DNA from: an uncultured Saprospiraceae bacterium
GTDB lineage: Bacteria; Bacteroidota; Bacteroidia; Chitinophagales; Saprospiraceae
Direction: 5' to 3'
NCBI GenBank assembly: GCA_938028705.1
Contig: CALIZI010000120.1
Coordinates: 1 to 51,686 of the forward strand
DNA length: 51,686 nt
Of this stretch, positions 9,690-19,096 are shown piece by piece. Every line of letters begins with the position of its first letter. Position 1 is the stretch's first letter. Below the pieces are notes generated by a model that ran no database searches, was not told where the DNA came from, and saw nothing but the letters and a program-made list of their open reading frames with translations. A program made the position numbers and the translations under genes.

Positions 9690-12600
9690 TTACTTGGGAA
9701 CTCTTGAACTTATACCATTATTGGCAACCCAAAATATTTTATCCGCTCCATTAATATCACCATCCAGATTCACATCTGCCGGATGATAAATCAAGAAATT
9801 ACCGTTAAAACTACCCCAAAATGCTTTATCCGCTCCGTTAATATCATAGCCCTGTACATCTCCAATTTGCTCGCAATCACCTGCGTACATTGCCCATTTG
9901 CCATTTGGCAGTTGTTTTTGTCCTGCTCCGGTACCATTTGCGGTATAACCTTCTGCATTACGAAAATCATGAGTTAATGTGCGGTCAATTATTGGTATAG
10001 GTTGGGCAGTCATTACTGCTATATGGTTTCGATGTTGAATAGTAACATAGACAGGGCTAATTGCACCCGTAAATCGAATATCACCATCTGGAAAATAAAG
10101 GCTGCCATCTTTACGTAAAATCGCGGCGGCTTGAGCGATTTGAGTATTTCGTGTAATATCGGTATGGAAGGAGACCAAGACCCAATCAACAGTATTTGTA
10201 GGATAATCGGTAATCGTCCAGTCTAAGCCTTCCTGTCCTGAATAGTTCCACGGGGCTTCTGAGTAAGGCTGTTTGCCTTCCGGCAACAAGCTCAAACCTT
10301 GAAGGCTTGTGTTCATGATGTCATTAGTAGGATTGTATGCACCTTCGAGCAGAACATGAAGGTCAGGTAAGAAATAACCAAAGTTGGTTGTACATTCTAT
10401 CAAATCATTATTTTCGTCATATACAGGCTGGTATTGTCCATCAACATCAATACTAAATATCTCGGATTCGCCTGCATGGTCAGAGACCGTCACTTGATAC
10501 ACTCCGGCAGTAAGATTGTCGATTCTCTCGGTGGTTTCTCCTGTACTCCAAAGATAGCTGTAGGGTGCTGTGCCTCCTCTCACTGTGGCTTTCGCAGAAC
10601 CATATACAAGACATTGTGTATGAAATACAGATACACTTACAAGTAATTCATTACTGGTCTCAGTTCCTCTGGGGTAGATATCGTTTATACTTGTACCTAA
10701 AATATTTTCTAATGTTCCGTCAGATTCTATTTTGTTACCCCCTTTTATTTTCATTTCAAATGGAGGGTCATCATTCGTCGGAATGTTCTCTGTGATGATT
10801 ATAAAAGAGACAATTGGTCCATCACATAATATATCTTGTCCGTCCACACGAGTAACAGCACCATAAAATTTATTTTCGGCTTCATCAAATAATCCAAAAG
10901 CCTTTGGTTGTTGGAGTGAAGAAGCTGACACCCTCAGCTCAACACTAGAAACATTTAATGAATCAAAAGCCAATTCAAAAGCAAAGCCATGCGCCCAAAC
11001 CGGATTACCGTCTATATCTTCCACATAGAGGTCATATACCGGACTACCTCCATCTTCAGCTATTCTTTCCACCCGATAACTAAAGTCATTTGACACACTT
11101 TGTGGTGCGCCAAAGCTGTGGATATTATCAAAATTCAAGTAAATTACGTCAAGGTCAGTGCTGTCCACTATGCCGTCACCGTTGCCGTCTTGGTTCATTC
11201 CATTGATACCATCTACGTTTTGCACCCACACTGTAGCGGGTTGTGCAAACCAATCGGTTGTAGGTGTGCCTTGCGCCCATACGATGGTGGAAGTACCTTG
11301 CCGGAACCAGTTGCGTTTAGGTCCGGTAAAGTCATAAGCCAAACCCCAAGTCAAGACATCTTCTTTACTCACAATACCATCGCTGTTGTAATCACCGGGC
11401 CAGACCGATTCGCAAGCATCAGCCGTTGAATCCGTACAAAAATCTTCCCATGATATATCGAAATTATTGCCGTCTGTAATATAAGTGTTTTTGTTGAATG
11501 TCGGATTGATACGACTGCAAAGTACAGACAAATACTCTGAAAAACATCCGCTTAGTTGATTGCCGAATAACCACATCCTATCCAAATTATTCAAATTCTC
11601 AAATGTATAGGGAATGTTGCCACTTAACTGATTATTGGATAAATAGAGATTTGTTAGAACTGAGAACGTGCCTAATTCGAGCGGAATAGTTCCTGTCAAT
11701 GAATTGTCAGATAAATCAAGTGTGCTTAATTTGGTTAATTGACCTAATCCTGTTGGGATATTTCCGTCCAGTGAATTACCGGATAGATTGAGTGTGGTCA
11801 ATTTATCAAGATTACTTAAATTTGATGGAATATTTCCATTGAATTCATTATATAGTAAATCTAAGGTTACTAAGCGATTCATATTCCCTATTGATGCAGG
11901 GATATTACCTGACAGAAGATTATCACTCATATCCAGATTCAATAAATCCAAATCCCCTATTTCCTGCGGTAGTGTGCCGATTAAATCGTTATTAGATAAG
12001 TCCAACCCTGTTACACAGCCCACTATATTTGTAGTGACACCATACCAACTCTCCATAGGTTCATTGAGATTCCATCGATTGAGCCAAGATGCTCCATTTG
12101 TAGCATTGTATAGGGCTACTAAGCTCAAAGAATCACTTTGACGACAAGCAACAGTACTACAGGCTCCCGCACCTGTATTGCAGAAATCTGACCATGTGGC
12201 ATCGAATGTATTACCCACATCAATAGAGGAGGAAACATAAAGTTGATTGCATAGATTTATCAATTCAGGCGGAAAACAGCCTGTCATTTGATTGTTAGAA
12301 ATATTTATATACCTCAACTTAGATAGTTCCCCAATCGTATGTGGAATGCTTCCTATTAATTGATTGTATGATAAATCTAAATGTGACAAATATTGGAACT
12401 TTTCTATTTTTGACGGAATATAACCAGTCATTTGATTACCCTTTAGCGACAAATAGGATAGGCTGTATAACTTACTCAAAGGGCGCACTAAGTAATACGT
12501 ACCATAGGACATACTATTTACTTTATTATAAGATAAGTCTAAATGCTGAAGTGTCGTAAGATATTCTATTCCTTCGGGAATTTCGGAAAAGTCGTTCCAG

Positions 12601-14642
12601 CTTAAATTCAAATAGGTTAAATTTCTCAAATTATTTAATTCGGATGGAACATCTGACAAGCCACAACCTACCAAGCTCAAGCTTTTAAGATTATTCAAAT
12701 TACCAATCGTAATAGGTAAGCTATCAAGATGACCGGGTACTACATAATTATTTATTTCTAAATTTTGTAGGCTAGTCAGATTACCTATTTCTGGTGGAAG
12801 ACCATTCAGTTGTATATTTTGGTTTAGTTTCAAATATGTCAAATTAATCAGGTTGCCTATCTCGGGTGGGAGGTTGGAGATTCTATTGAATTGTAAATTT
12901 AACCTCTTTAAATTAATCAGGTTACCAATCTCTGATGGAAGTTCTCCAAGATTATTATTCTGAAGGTCTAAATTAGTTAAATTCACTAAATTACCAATTT
13001 CAGGTGGAAGGCTATTAAGATAGCTGTATTGTAATTTCAAGACCTTTAAATTCACTAAATTACCAATTTCAGGTGGAACTATACCAATAGATATATCTAA
13101 TATATCTACGCACCCCTCATTACTCAAATCAACTCCCTCCCAAGTATTCACAGGTTGGTTCAATATCCAAGGCAAATCAGGGTTTACTTCATAAATCGCC
13201 ACCAAAGCCAGCGAATCATTCTCCCGACAAAGCACAGGGCATTCCTCTTCGGGTGGTATCTGCGGTATCGGTACTGATGTATAGTAGGTCAGAGCATTAT
13301 ATAAATTGAGCTGTCCATCGCTGACGGTTTTATCATTCAATGCGGGTGATTTGGCGGCAGAGTTGATAATAGCAGTTTTTATTTCGGCGTGGTCTCTTTC
13401 ATGTTGCAAACTCCATAATAAAGCACAAGCACCCGCTACGTGAGGTGTAGCCATAGAAGTACCATCATCGTAACCGTAATTATTTACGGGCAGACAACTG
13501 TAAATCGAATCTCCGGGTGCGGCGATATGTACCATAGTGGGTCCAAAATTAGAGAAATTGGCAAGCTCTCCATCTATATCCGTAGCAGCTACCGCAATGA
13601 TATTATTGGAATTATACGAAGCCGGGAAGAATTTATAGGAGTCGTTGTTTGATCCATAGTTACCGGCACCCGTTACGAAGATATGTCCGGCAGTTGCAGC
13701 ATCTTGTATGGCTTCTTCGAGGAGTGCGTTGGAATGTCCACCGCCCCAACTGTTGTTACTAATCTTTGCTCCAGCATCTATGGCATAATTAAGTGCTGCA
13801 ATGATAGCAGAGACAGGTGCTAAATCTCCGGCATCATCAAAAATTTTCAAGGGGATTATCTGTATGTTTGGTACAACCCCGATAATTCCAATGTTATTAT
13901 TTCCTGTGGCACCAATAATGCCTGCTACGTGAGTGCCATGTCCTGTATCGTCGGTATCTTCCACATCATTATTATTATCTTCAAAATCCCAACCTACAAA
14001 ATCGTCCACAAGACCATTACCGTCATTATCTACTCCATCCAAGTCATCTTTATCAAATCGCCAGATTTGCCCGACTTTTTCGATGACTTTCCCATCTCCA
14101 TCGGCATCTTCACAAAGGTTTTGCCATATATTTCCGACCAAGTCTTCATGCTTCCAATCTACACCTGTATCCAGTACGGCTACTTTTATATACGGACTAT
14201 TATCAATAATATCCCATCCGGTAGGCGCATTGATGGTATCCATATTCCATTGAAGCCCGTAATCGCGGTCATTGGGTATATCATTCTGTACACCTTCAGC
14301 CGCTTTTTCACTATTGCTTATATCGGTACGATAATAGTAGTGGTCGGGTACTATATGTTCAATATCAGGATGATTGCGATACTGTTCGGTGAGTTGCTTG
14401 ATGTCAACTTTACCGTTGGTTTCATTGATTTGCCAAACTTCAATACCATTTTTGAGTAAGCGTTGTTTGGTGACACCCATTTGAATTTTGAGTGCATTTT
14501 TTTGTGCGATGGTTTTATCCTGTTTCATCTTGACTAGGACTCGCCCGGGTACATATTCGGGGTAGTTTTGTGCATAGGTAAATACACACATAAGGCAGCA
14601 TAGCCATAAGGCTAATGTTTTACAAATAGCAGAAGTGTTCAT
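9690..14642 (-). CDS. giant secreted subtilisin-like (S8) protease with LRR, dockerin-like and SprB modules
   Basis: A 1650-residue exported serine protease. It has a signal peptide at 1-24, an inhibitor I9-like propeptide, and an S8 domain with catalytic Asp158 (VAVLDTGVD), His235 (DTGHGTHVAG), an oxyanion Asn near 328 and Ser396 (DGTSMATPHVAG). A calcium-site-like DGDGKVIEKVG/DGVDNDGNG insert lies near 180-215. Two plant-type LRR blocks (about 470-870 and 880-1080) each start with a DSLALVA/DSLSLVA cap. Dockerin-like repeats (GDYNSDGIVSKEDVL, DGNGDGIVDSTDLD) follow, then an SprB-type repeat (YSYLWSTGETTERIDNLTAG). The Saprospiria-type C-terminal region (TVDWVLVSFHT, VTIQHRNHIAVMTAQPI) ends in two more D-x-N/D loops and SSRVPK. 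No classical T9SS tail is seen. Transcribed divergently from the 497-aa helical protein. Confidence 0.88.
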   Translation of the reverse strand: MNTSAICKTLALWLCCLMCVFTYAQNYPEYVPGRVLVKMKQDKTIAQKNALKIQMGVTKQRLLKNGIEVWQINETNGKVDIKQLTEQYRNHPDIEHIVPDHYYYRTDISNSEKAAEGVQNDIPNDRDYGLQWNMDTINAPTGWDIIDNSPYIKVAVLDTGVDWKHEDLVGNIWQNLCEDADGDGKVIEKVGQIWRFDKDDLDGVDNDGNGLVDDFVGWDFEDNNNDVEDTDDTGHGTHVAGIIGATGNNNIGIIGVVPNIQIIPLKIFDDAGDLAPVSAIIAALNYAIDAGAKISNNSWGGGHSNALLEEAIQDAATAGHIFVTGAGNYGSNNDSYKFFPASYNSNNIIAVAATDIDGELANFSNFGPTMVHIAAPGDSIYSCLPVNNYGYDDGTSMATPHVAGACALLWSLQHERDHAEIKTAIINSAAKSPALNDKTVSDGQLNLYNALTYYTSVPIPQIPPEEECPVLCRENDSLALVAIYEVNPDLPWILNQPVNTWEGVDLSNEGCVDILDISIGIVPPEIGNLVNLKVLKLQYSYLNSLPPEIGNLVNLTNLDLQNNNLGELPSEIGNLINLKRLNLQFNRISNLPPEIGNLINLTYLKLNQNIQLNGLPPEIGNLTSLQNLEINNYVVPGHLDSLPITIGNLNNLKSLSLVGCGLSDVPSELNNLRNLTYLNLSWNDFSEIPEGIEYLTTLQHLDLSYNKVNSMSYGTYYLVRPLSKLYSLSYLSLKGNQMTGYIPSKIEKFQYLSHLDLSYNQLIGSIPHTIGELSKLRYINISNNQMTGCFPPELINLCNQLYVSSSIDVGNTFDATWSDFCNTGAGACSTVACRQSDSLSLVALYNATNGASWLNRWNLNEPMESWYGVTTNIVGCVTGLDLSNNDLIGTLPQEIGDLDLLNLDMSDNLLSGNIPASIGNMNRLVTLDLLYNEFNGNIPSNLSNLDKLTTLNLSGNSLDGNIPTGLGQLTKLSTLDLSDNSLTGTIPLELGTFSVLTNLYLSNNQLSGNIPYTFENLNNLDRMWLFGNQLSGCFSEYLSVLCSRINPTFNKNTYITDGNNFDISWEDFCTDSTADACESVWPGDYNSDGIVSKEDVLTWGLAYDFTGPKRNWFRQGTSTIVWAQGTPTTDWFAQPATVWVQNVDGINGMNQDGNGDGIVDSTDLDVIYLNFDNIHSFGAPQSVSNDFSYRVERIAEDGGSPVYDLYVEDIDGNPVWAHGFAFELAFDSLNVSSVELRVSASSLQQPKAFGLFDEAENKFYGAVTRVDGQDILCDGPIVSFIIITENIPTNDDPPFEMKIKGGNKIESDGTLENILGTSINDIYPRGTETSNELLVSVSVFHTQCLVYGSAKATVRGGTAPYSYLWSTGETTERIDNLTAGVYQVTVSDHAGESEIFSIDVDGQYQPVYDENNDLIECTTNFGYFLPDLHVLLEGAYNPTNDIMNTSLQGLSLLPEGKQPYSEAPWNYSGQEGLDWTITDYPTNTVDWVLVSFHTDITRNTQIAQAAAILRKDGSLYFPDGDIRFTGAISPVYVTIQHRNHIAVMTAQPIPIIDRTLTHDFRNAEGYTANGTGAGQKQLPNGKWAMYAGDCEQIGDVQGYDINGADKAFWGSFNGNFLIYHPADVNLDGDINGADKIFWVANNGISSRVPK

Positions 14643-14744
14643 AATACTTTTTTAATGACTTGAATTGCGATAATCTCGGTAAGTATAAGATTGGTAGTAG
14701 TTTGAGTTAACCACAACTCAAATTAGATAATAAATTTGACAATA

Positions 14745-14752
14745 CAAAAGTA
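14745..14752 (-). promoter_or_regulatory. candidate -7 box of the S8 protease gene
   Basis: The minus strand reads TACTTTTG, matching TAnnTTTG, about 100 nt upstream of the protease ATG. A near match on the plus strand, TATTTTTTG, begins at about 14755 and could serve the divergent gene. A small hairpin, TTTGAGTT/AACTCAAA (14701-14722), would fall in the protease leader. Confidence 0.4.
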
Positions 14753-14849
14753 TAGTATTTTTTGTGTACATTTATCCATTAAAAAATAAGTAAAATACGA
14801 AATTATTTTTCACAATTTCAAACTAAGTCATTGATTATCAATTAGTATA

Positions 14850-16343
14850 ATGTCTAAAAATAAAAATAAAAAAGCGCGTCCATTTTTGGTTATCGAACTT
14901 TTAAATAGTTTTTCTAAGCGTGAATTAGTGAATTTAGGAAATTTTGTGTCGTGCAATTATCATAATACAGACACTCATGTAGTAGCTTTATTGAATGTGT
15001 TGCGCGAAGAAGTGATTCATAAAAAAAAATTTGACGATATGGTTCAGTGTGTTGTATATCGTGCCACATTTACTAAAAAAACTGCGCCAAAAAAGATCTT
15101 AAATCAGCGACAAAGAGAGGCACTTCGGGCAAAAATGACGATTTTGCTACGATTGATTGAAAGATTTTTAACCTATGAAGCATTGAACAAAAATACTGCA
15201 TACGGGGCAGACTTATTATATGAACAACTCCTTCAACGAGGGCAATTCTGGTTATTCAACAGACATATCGCAAAAGATACAAAAACACTAAATGCAAAAA
15301 GTGAAAAAGGAATTGAGGACTATGCTCACCAATTCAAAATGCAATCTGCATTACTAAAGTATTTACATCAAAAAGGACTTGTTATCACAAAAGATAATCT
15401 TCCCGAATTAATTAAAAACTTAGATATTTATTATTTGCTCAATAAATTGGAATTGCATGGTACTTGTATTGCACTTACTCATTTTTCAGCAAAGAAATCT
15501 TACGATTTTACTCCTATGAAAGCAGTTGATGCTTTACTTGAAATACCCGAATATGCCAATCATCCACTTATACGTATTCATCGGGTCGCATTAGATTTAT
15601 TGGAGAATAATACAATTGAGTTATATGAAAAATTAATTGCTTTACTCAATACATACGAATCGTCTATCTCACCAAAAAACTTAAATAACTTTTATAAAAT
15701 TGCAGGTAATTTTTGTGGCAAAAAAATTAAAGAAGGCAATAGTAAGTATTACAGGAAAGCATTTGACTTATATCTTGTTATGGATGACAAGAATTTACTG
15801 ATGGAAGACAGCTATATGCCCGTTGGTAAACTTAAAAACATTATTACTTTGTCTTGTCGTCTTAATGAATTTATATGGGCAGAAAAAACTATAGAAAAAT
15901 ACCGCCCTAACCTCGAAAAAGTACATGCTGATAGCGTTTACCAATTTAACATGGGGGCAGTAGCCTTCTATCAAAAGGACTTCAAGACGGCATTATCGCA
16001 CTTCATCCGTGTAGAAAAAGTCAATCTGGCTTATGATATAGATTGTCGCATCATGCTCCTCAAGTCTCACTATGAACTCGACAAGGAATACGACGAGCGC
16101 ACCATACGTACCTTTCTACTCTCCGAGCGATTTATCCAAAGTCATAAAGGCTTGACCTCAAATAACAAAAAAGCCTACAAAAATTTCGTTCGCATACTAA
16201 TCAATATCTATAATATGCGGCATGGTGTAGGTAAGATGACACCAGAGAAAATCCGGCGAAAGTTAGAAAAATTAGAATATGTGAGCGATAAACAGTGGTT
16301 ATTGAAAAAGATAGAAGAATTGGAAAAAAAGATAAAGCGATAA
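14850..16343 (+). CDS. uncharacterised helical protein, paralog of the gene at 45.8-47.3 kb
   Basis: A 497-residue, lysine-rich, alpha-helical cytoplasmic protein without signal peptide or membrane segment. The N-terminal part (LLNSFSKRELVNLGNFVSCN) resembles a short conserved domain. The second half looks TPR-like (VYQFNMGAVAFYQKDFKTAL, then KSHYELDKEYDERT). I do not recognise a named family. The 491-aa protein encoded at 45792-47267 is a clear paralog along its full length (YHFNMGAIAFYQGDYKRAL; KSHYETDQEYDERT). Both paralogs lie head-to-head with a giant exported protease carrying LRRs, which suggests a linked function such as regulation of, or preparation for, export; this is inference. 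The ATG at 14850 follows a stop-rich AT region and is the natural start. Confidence 0.85.
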   Translation: MSKNKNKKARPFLVIELLNSFSKRELVNLGNFVSCNYHNTDTHVVALLNVLREEVIHKKKFDDMVQCVVYRATFTKKTAPKKILNQRQREALRAKMTILLRLIERFLTYEALNKNTAYGADLLYEQLLQRGQFWLFNRHIAKDTKTLNAKSEKGIEDYAHQFKMQSALLKYLHQKGLVITKDNLPELIKNLDIYYLLNKLELHGTCIALTHFSAKKSYDFTPMKAVDALLEIPEYANHPLIRIHRVALDLLENNTIELYEKLIALLNTYESSISPKNLNNFYKIAGNFCGKKIKEGNSKYYRKAFDLYLVMDDKNLLMEDSYMPVGKLKNIITLSCRLNEFIWAEKTIEKYRPNLEKVHADSVYQFNMGAVAFYQKDFKTALSHFIRVEKVNLAYDIDCRIMLLKSHYELDKEYDERTIRTFLLSERFIQSHKGLTSNNKKAYKNFVRILINIYNMRHGVGKMTPEKIRRKLEKLEYVSDKQWLLKKIEELEKKIKR

Positions 16344-16346
16344 AAC

Positions 16347-16382
16347 AAAAAAGCGTCCTTACCATCGGCAAGAACGCTTTTT
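16347..16382. terminator. bidirectional terminator between convergent genes
   Basis: AAAAAAGCGTCCTT (16347-16360) pairs with AAGAACGCTTTTT (16370-16382) with one mismatch. T-runs flank the hairpin on both strands. It lies directly after the helical-protein gene and 22 bp before the stop of the S74 protein gene. Confidence 0.85.
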
Positions 16383-16404
16383 ATAAGTTTATATATTTTA
16401 AAAA

Positions 16405-17616
16405 TCACTTTGCAATGACCATACGCTTCGTATCCACTATATTACCATTGACCACCAATGAGTAACTATACGTACCCGCTGCAATAGTTCCGGCTTTGAT
16501 TTGAAGTTGACCTGCGCCCATCTGTGCAATACGCTCACTGTGAATGAGTTGACCATTGGTATCAAAAATATTGACGACCGCCTGAGTTGCATCCGCAGGA
16601 ACGTGATATTTGATAAGTGTATTACCATTAAACGGATTGGGTTGGTTTTGCTCCAAGTATGCGCCACGTCCGTCAAGGTTGATGCTTTGCGTATTGATAG
16701 TGCCGTTTGAATTGTTTAAGACCGCACTCATCATTTCTTTCATATCTGCCAATTCTTGTTCTAAACTTTCAATTTTATCCTGCTGTTCTTTGACGGCATT
16801 GATCAGCATGTACTTGATAGAAGATTCATTGATGTGCAGATATGTTTCCGATGATTTCTTTGTATTTGTTCTAACATCTATCTCCTCACCATTTTCAACA
16901 ACTTCTATCTCCGTTTCTTCATATTTAAATTCTCCGACCAATTCGGGGGCGACTTTTCTAAGCTCTTGTGCATAAATACCGACATGCACCAACTCTGAAT
17001 CTGTACCCGCTTTACCATTATAGTTGTAGGAGATAGGTGACAAGGCAAGCACTTCCTCTAATCCATAATCAAATTTTGTGGTATTGGTTTTCAAACGTTT
17101 ATCACTTGTATTGAGCAATGTACCTGTATAACGTACTACCCCATTTACATCAAGTAATGCCGCTGCATTAGGATTAGTCGTTCCGATACCTACTCTACCC
17201 GATGAGGTAATCGCCATTCGGTTGGTAGAAGCTGTACGGAAATAAATAGAAGCCGCTTCGGTGGCTTGAATCAAGAACGGATTGGTGCCTCTGTGGAACA
17301 TAATACTACTTCCCGCACCGGTATAACCAAATCGGAAACCATACAGAGGATAAGCAGTCGTACCAATACAATCAATGGCGGCAGTACCATTTCCTGTTCT
17401 GCCGGAGCCGATTCTCAAATAAGCCGCAGCGGTACCTGCATCCTGACCTACATTTAAGAAATTGCCACGCACATTGGCATTGCCATTGACATCCAGTTTT
17501 TGAGTAGGTGTGTCAATACCTATGCCTGTATGTCCATTAGGAGCTTTAACGTAAACTTGTGAAAAAGCTAACATTGGGAGAAGGGTCATTAAAATGATAT
17601 AAATAATATTTTTCAT
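16405..17616 (-). CDS. secreted tail-fibre-like protein with S74 chaperone domain and T9SS tail
   Basis: A 403-residue exported protein. It has a signal peptide at 1-19 and a Gly/Thr-rich beta region (GIGIDTPTQKLDVNGNANV, VGIGTTNPNAAALLDVNG) typical of trimeric fibres. A Peptidase_S74 intramolecular chaperone domain starts at TSDKRLKTNTTKF, with the Ser-Asp pair where S74 domains self-cleave. A coiled coil (EQQDKIESLEQELADMKEMM) and a T9SS sorting domain (NQPNPFNGNTLIKYHV to the end) follow. S74 domains usually fold and cleave off phage spikes; in Bacteroidota the combination with T9SS tails is common and not a sign of prophage. The surface role is unknown. Confidence 0.87.
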   Translation of the reverse strand: MKNIIYIILMTLLPMLAFSQVYVKAPNGHTGIGIDTPTQKLDVNGNANVRGNFLNVGQDAGTAAAYLRIGSGRTGNGTAAIDCIGTTAYPLYGFRFGYTGAGSSIMFHRGTNPFLIQATEAASIYFRTASTNRMAITSSGRVGIGTTNPNAAALLDVNGVVRYTGTLLNTSDKRLKTNTTKFDYGLEEVLALSPISYNYNGKAGTDSELVHVGIYAQELRKVAPELVGEFKYEETEIEVVENGEEIDVRTNTKKSSETYLHINESSIKYMLINAVKEQQDKIESLEQELADMKEMMSAVLNNSNGTINTQSINLDGRGAYLEQNQPNPFNGNTLIKYHVPADATQAVVNIFDTNGQLIHSERIAQMGAGQLQIKAGTIAAGTYSYSLVVNGNIVDTKRMVIAK

Positions 17617-17684
17617 AATGTACTATTTTAAAATGTTTGAATGATTTTTATAAAAAAAATGTTAGATAATATATTTGAGATATG

Positions 17685-18062
17685 TTATTGAGGACAATCT
17701 TCGATTTCGGCGGAGAAATCAGCGTTGGGTGTTACGGTAAACCCCTTTTCAAATATGATCGTTTCGCCGGCTTTAAATTCTACATCGGTACCTCCTAATA
17801 TTATACCATTAGAATTTACTGTCGTATTTGCATGGTAGGTATCAGTAGTTACTATACCATTTGGCGTAAGTAAAGTAGGGCAGAGATTGATATCGAGTGT
17901 AGGGCATAGAATTATATCGCCGTTTTCATCATAAGGCTCAGTCAACAATCCCTCTACTTCCACAGTCAGCGTATCCATAAGGGTATTCGCATCTGTCACT
18001 ATGACGGTATATTCGCCCGGAGTAAGGTTGGTAATTTCAGCTGTATTGGCAACATTATCAAG
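17685..18062 (-). pseudogene. 3' remnant of a secreted SprB/3-coathanger-stack protein
   Basis: Reading minus from a TAA at about 18062-18064, the open frame encodes LDNVANTAEITNLTPGEYTV, then TDANTLMDTLTVEVEG, which is the second half of an SprB-type repeat. It ends in a 3-coathanger-stack-like domain (AGETIIFEKGFTVTPNADFS...EIEDCPQ). The tail matches the C-terminus of the M4 protease (KAGQIIELKQGFKVQPDAGF...EIEDCQ). There is no start codon with signal peptide; the first in-frame start is GTG at 17999, inside the repeat. Upstream lies about 120 bp of AT-rich noncoding DNA. I read it as the surviving end of a larger gene cut by deletion or rearrangement, although an unrecognised short gene starting at 17999 is possible. 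Confidence 0.75.
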
Positions 18063-18195
18063 TTAAAATTAAAATACAAAAATTGAGTTATTATTTTGCA
18101 TTAATTATATTCAATATTAATATAATATTTAATAATCATTAAATTACAAACATATTGAAATAAATATAGACTGCCCGACTATCGACTGATAGCCT

Positions 18196-18783
18196 TTATC
18201 TCTCCTCCGATTCATACATATTTTTCTCTACGATTTCACAAATAATATGCCCGATTAGGATATGACATTCCTGAATACGTGGTGTATCATCGGAAGGTAT
18301 ATTGAGTAAGTGATCGCAATATGCCTTGACAGCACCACCACTTTTTCCGGTCATCCCTACGGTGCTTATGCCTTGTGTGCGGGCTTGTTGGAGTGCGCGG
18401 ATAATATTCGGAGAATTGCCGGAAGTCGAAATACCCATCAAGACATCGCCCTTGCGTCCTTTGGCGCGTATCATGCGTGCATAGATTTCGTCAAAGCTGT
18501 AATCATTTGCCACTGCCGTAAGGAAAGACGAATTGACATGCAGAGCCTCTGCGAAAAGCGGATTTCTCTCTAAATAAAATCTGCCGGATAGTTCCGCAGC
18601 CAAGTGTTGGGCATCGGAAGCACTACCGCCATTGCCGCAAAAAAGCACTTTGCCACCGTCTTGTAAACTTGTGGTCAATAACTCACTTACGGTCTGTATT
18701 TTTTTTATAAAAATCTCATCATTAAGTAGTTGTGATTTTAACTTAATACTTTCGCTGATAATATTTTTAATCTTATTATTCAT
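18196..18783 (-). CDS. gmhA: D-sedoheptulose 7-phosphate isomerase (SIS domain)
   Basis: A 195-residue single SIS-domain protein that converts sedoheptulose 7-phosphate to D-glycero-D-manno-heptose 7-phosphate, the first step of LPS or S-layer heptose synthesis; cytoplasmic, typically tetrameric. The phosphosugar-binding stretches FCGNGGSASDAQHLAAEL (residues 48-65) and GISTSGNSPNIIRAL, plus RIQECHILIGHIICEIVE near the C-terminus with the family's metal/catalytic His, fit GmhA well. No hldE or gmhB neighbours are present. The candidate promoter (TATATTTG on the minus strand at 18830-18837) lies in the loop of a 13-bp inverted repeat. Confidence 0.92.
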   Translation of the reverse strand: MNNKIKNIISESIKLKSQLLNDEIFIKKIQTVSELLTTSLQDGGKVLFCGNGGSASDAQHLAAELSGRFYLERNPLFAEALHVNSSFLTAVANDYSFDEIYARMIRAKGRKGDVLMGISTSGNSPNIIRALQQARTQGISTVGMTGKSGGAVKAYCDHLLNIPSDDTPRIQECHILIGHIICEIVEKNMYESEER

Positions 18784-18807
18784 CAGAAGTGATAGAGGAA
18801 GGGCAGG

Positions 18808-18879
18808 AGTCAGACCATTAAATTTTTTTCAAATATAGTACAAAGCGGGAGCATTGCATTAGGTTCTAATGGTCTGACT
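18808..18879. repeat. inverted repeat flanking the gmhA promoter
   Basis: AGTCAGACCATTA (18808-18820) is perfectly repeated inverted as TAATGGTCTGACT (18867-18879). The loop holds CAAATATA (18830-18837), which reads TATATTTG, a -7 box for gmhA on the minus strand. Confidence 0.65.
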
Positions 18880-18900
18880 TCTGAGGGTGTATTAGTCTTA

Positions 18901-19092
18901 GACTTTGGGCAGAGGAAATTGGGGAATTGGGAAATTAGGTAATCCCGATAACTATCGGGACTTTTTTAGATTTTTACAAAAAAAATAATTACATGTTTTA
19001 TTTTACGAATAAAATTTATTCAATTGATTATCAATGAATTGCGGTTTTAAACCGAATTTCCCAATTCCCTAATTCCCATTTTGTCCAAAGTC
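18901..19092. repeat. MITE-like element, GGACTTTGG family, copy A
   Basis: An element of about 190 bp with long imperfect terminal inverted repeats. The left arm begins GACTTTGGGC and continues GGGGAATTGGGAAATTAGG. The right arm, read inverted, starts GACTTTGGAC and continues GGGAATTGGGAAATT. The core is AT-rich and holds the palindrome CCCGATAACTATCGGG and the segment GGTTTTAAACCGAA. Copy B at 40430-40617 shares arms, palindrome and core layout, and a half copy is at 28266-28311. It fills the gap between gmhA and the M43 gene, ending 4 bp from the latter's stop. No coding capacity. Confidence 0.8.
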
Positions 19093-19096
19093 CAAA

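Noticed and set aside
16405-17616. Tail-fibre/S74 gene as part of a prophage
   Set aside because: It has a signal peptide and T9SS tail, and no phage structural, lysis or integrase gene is near.
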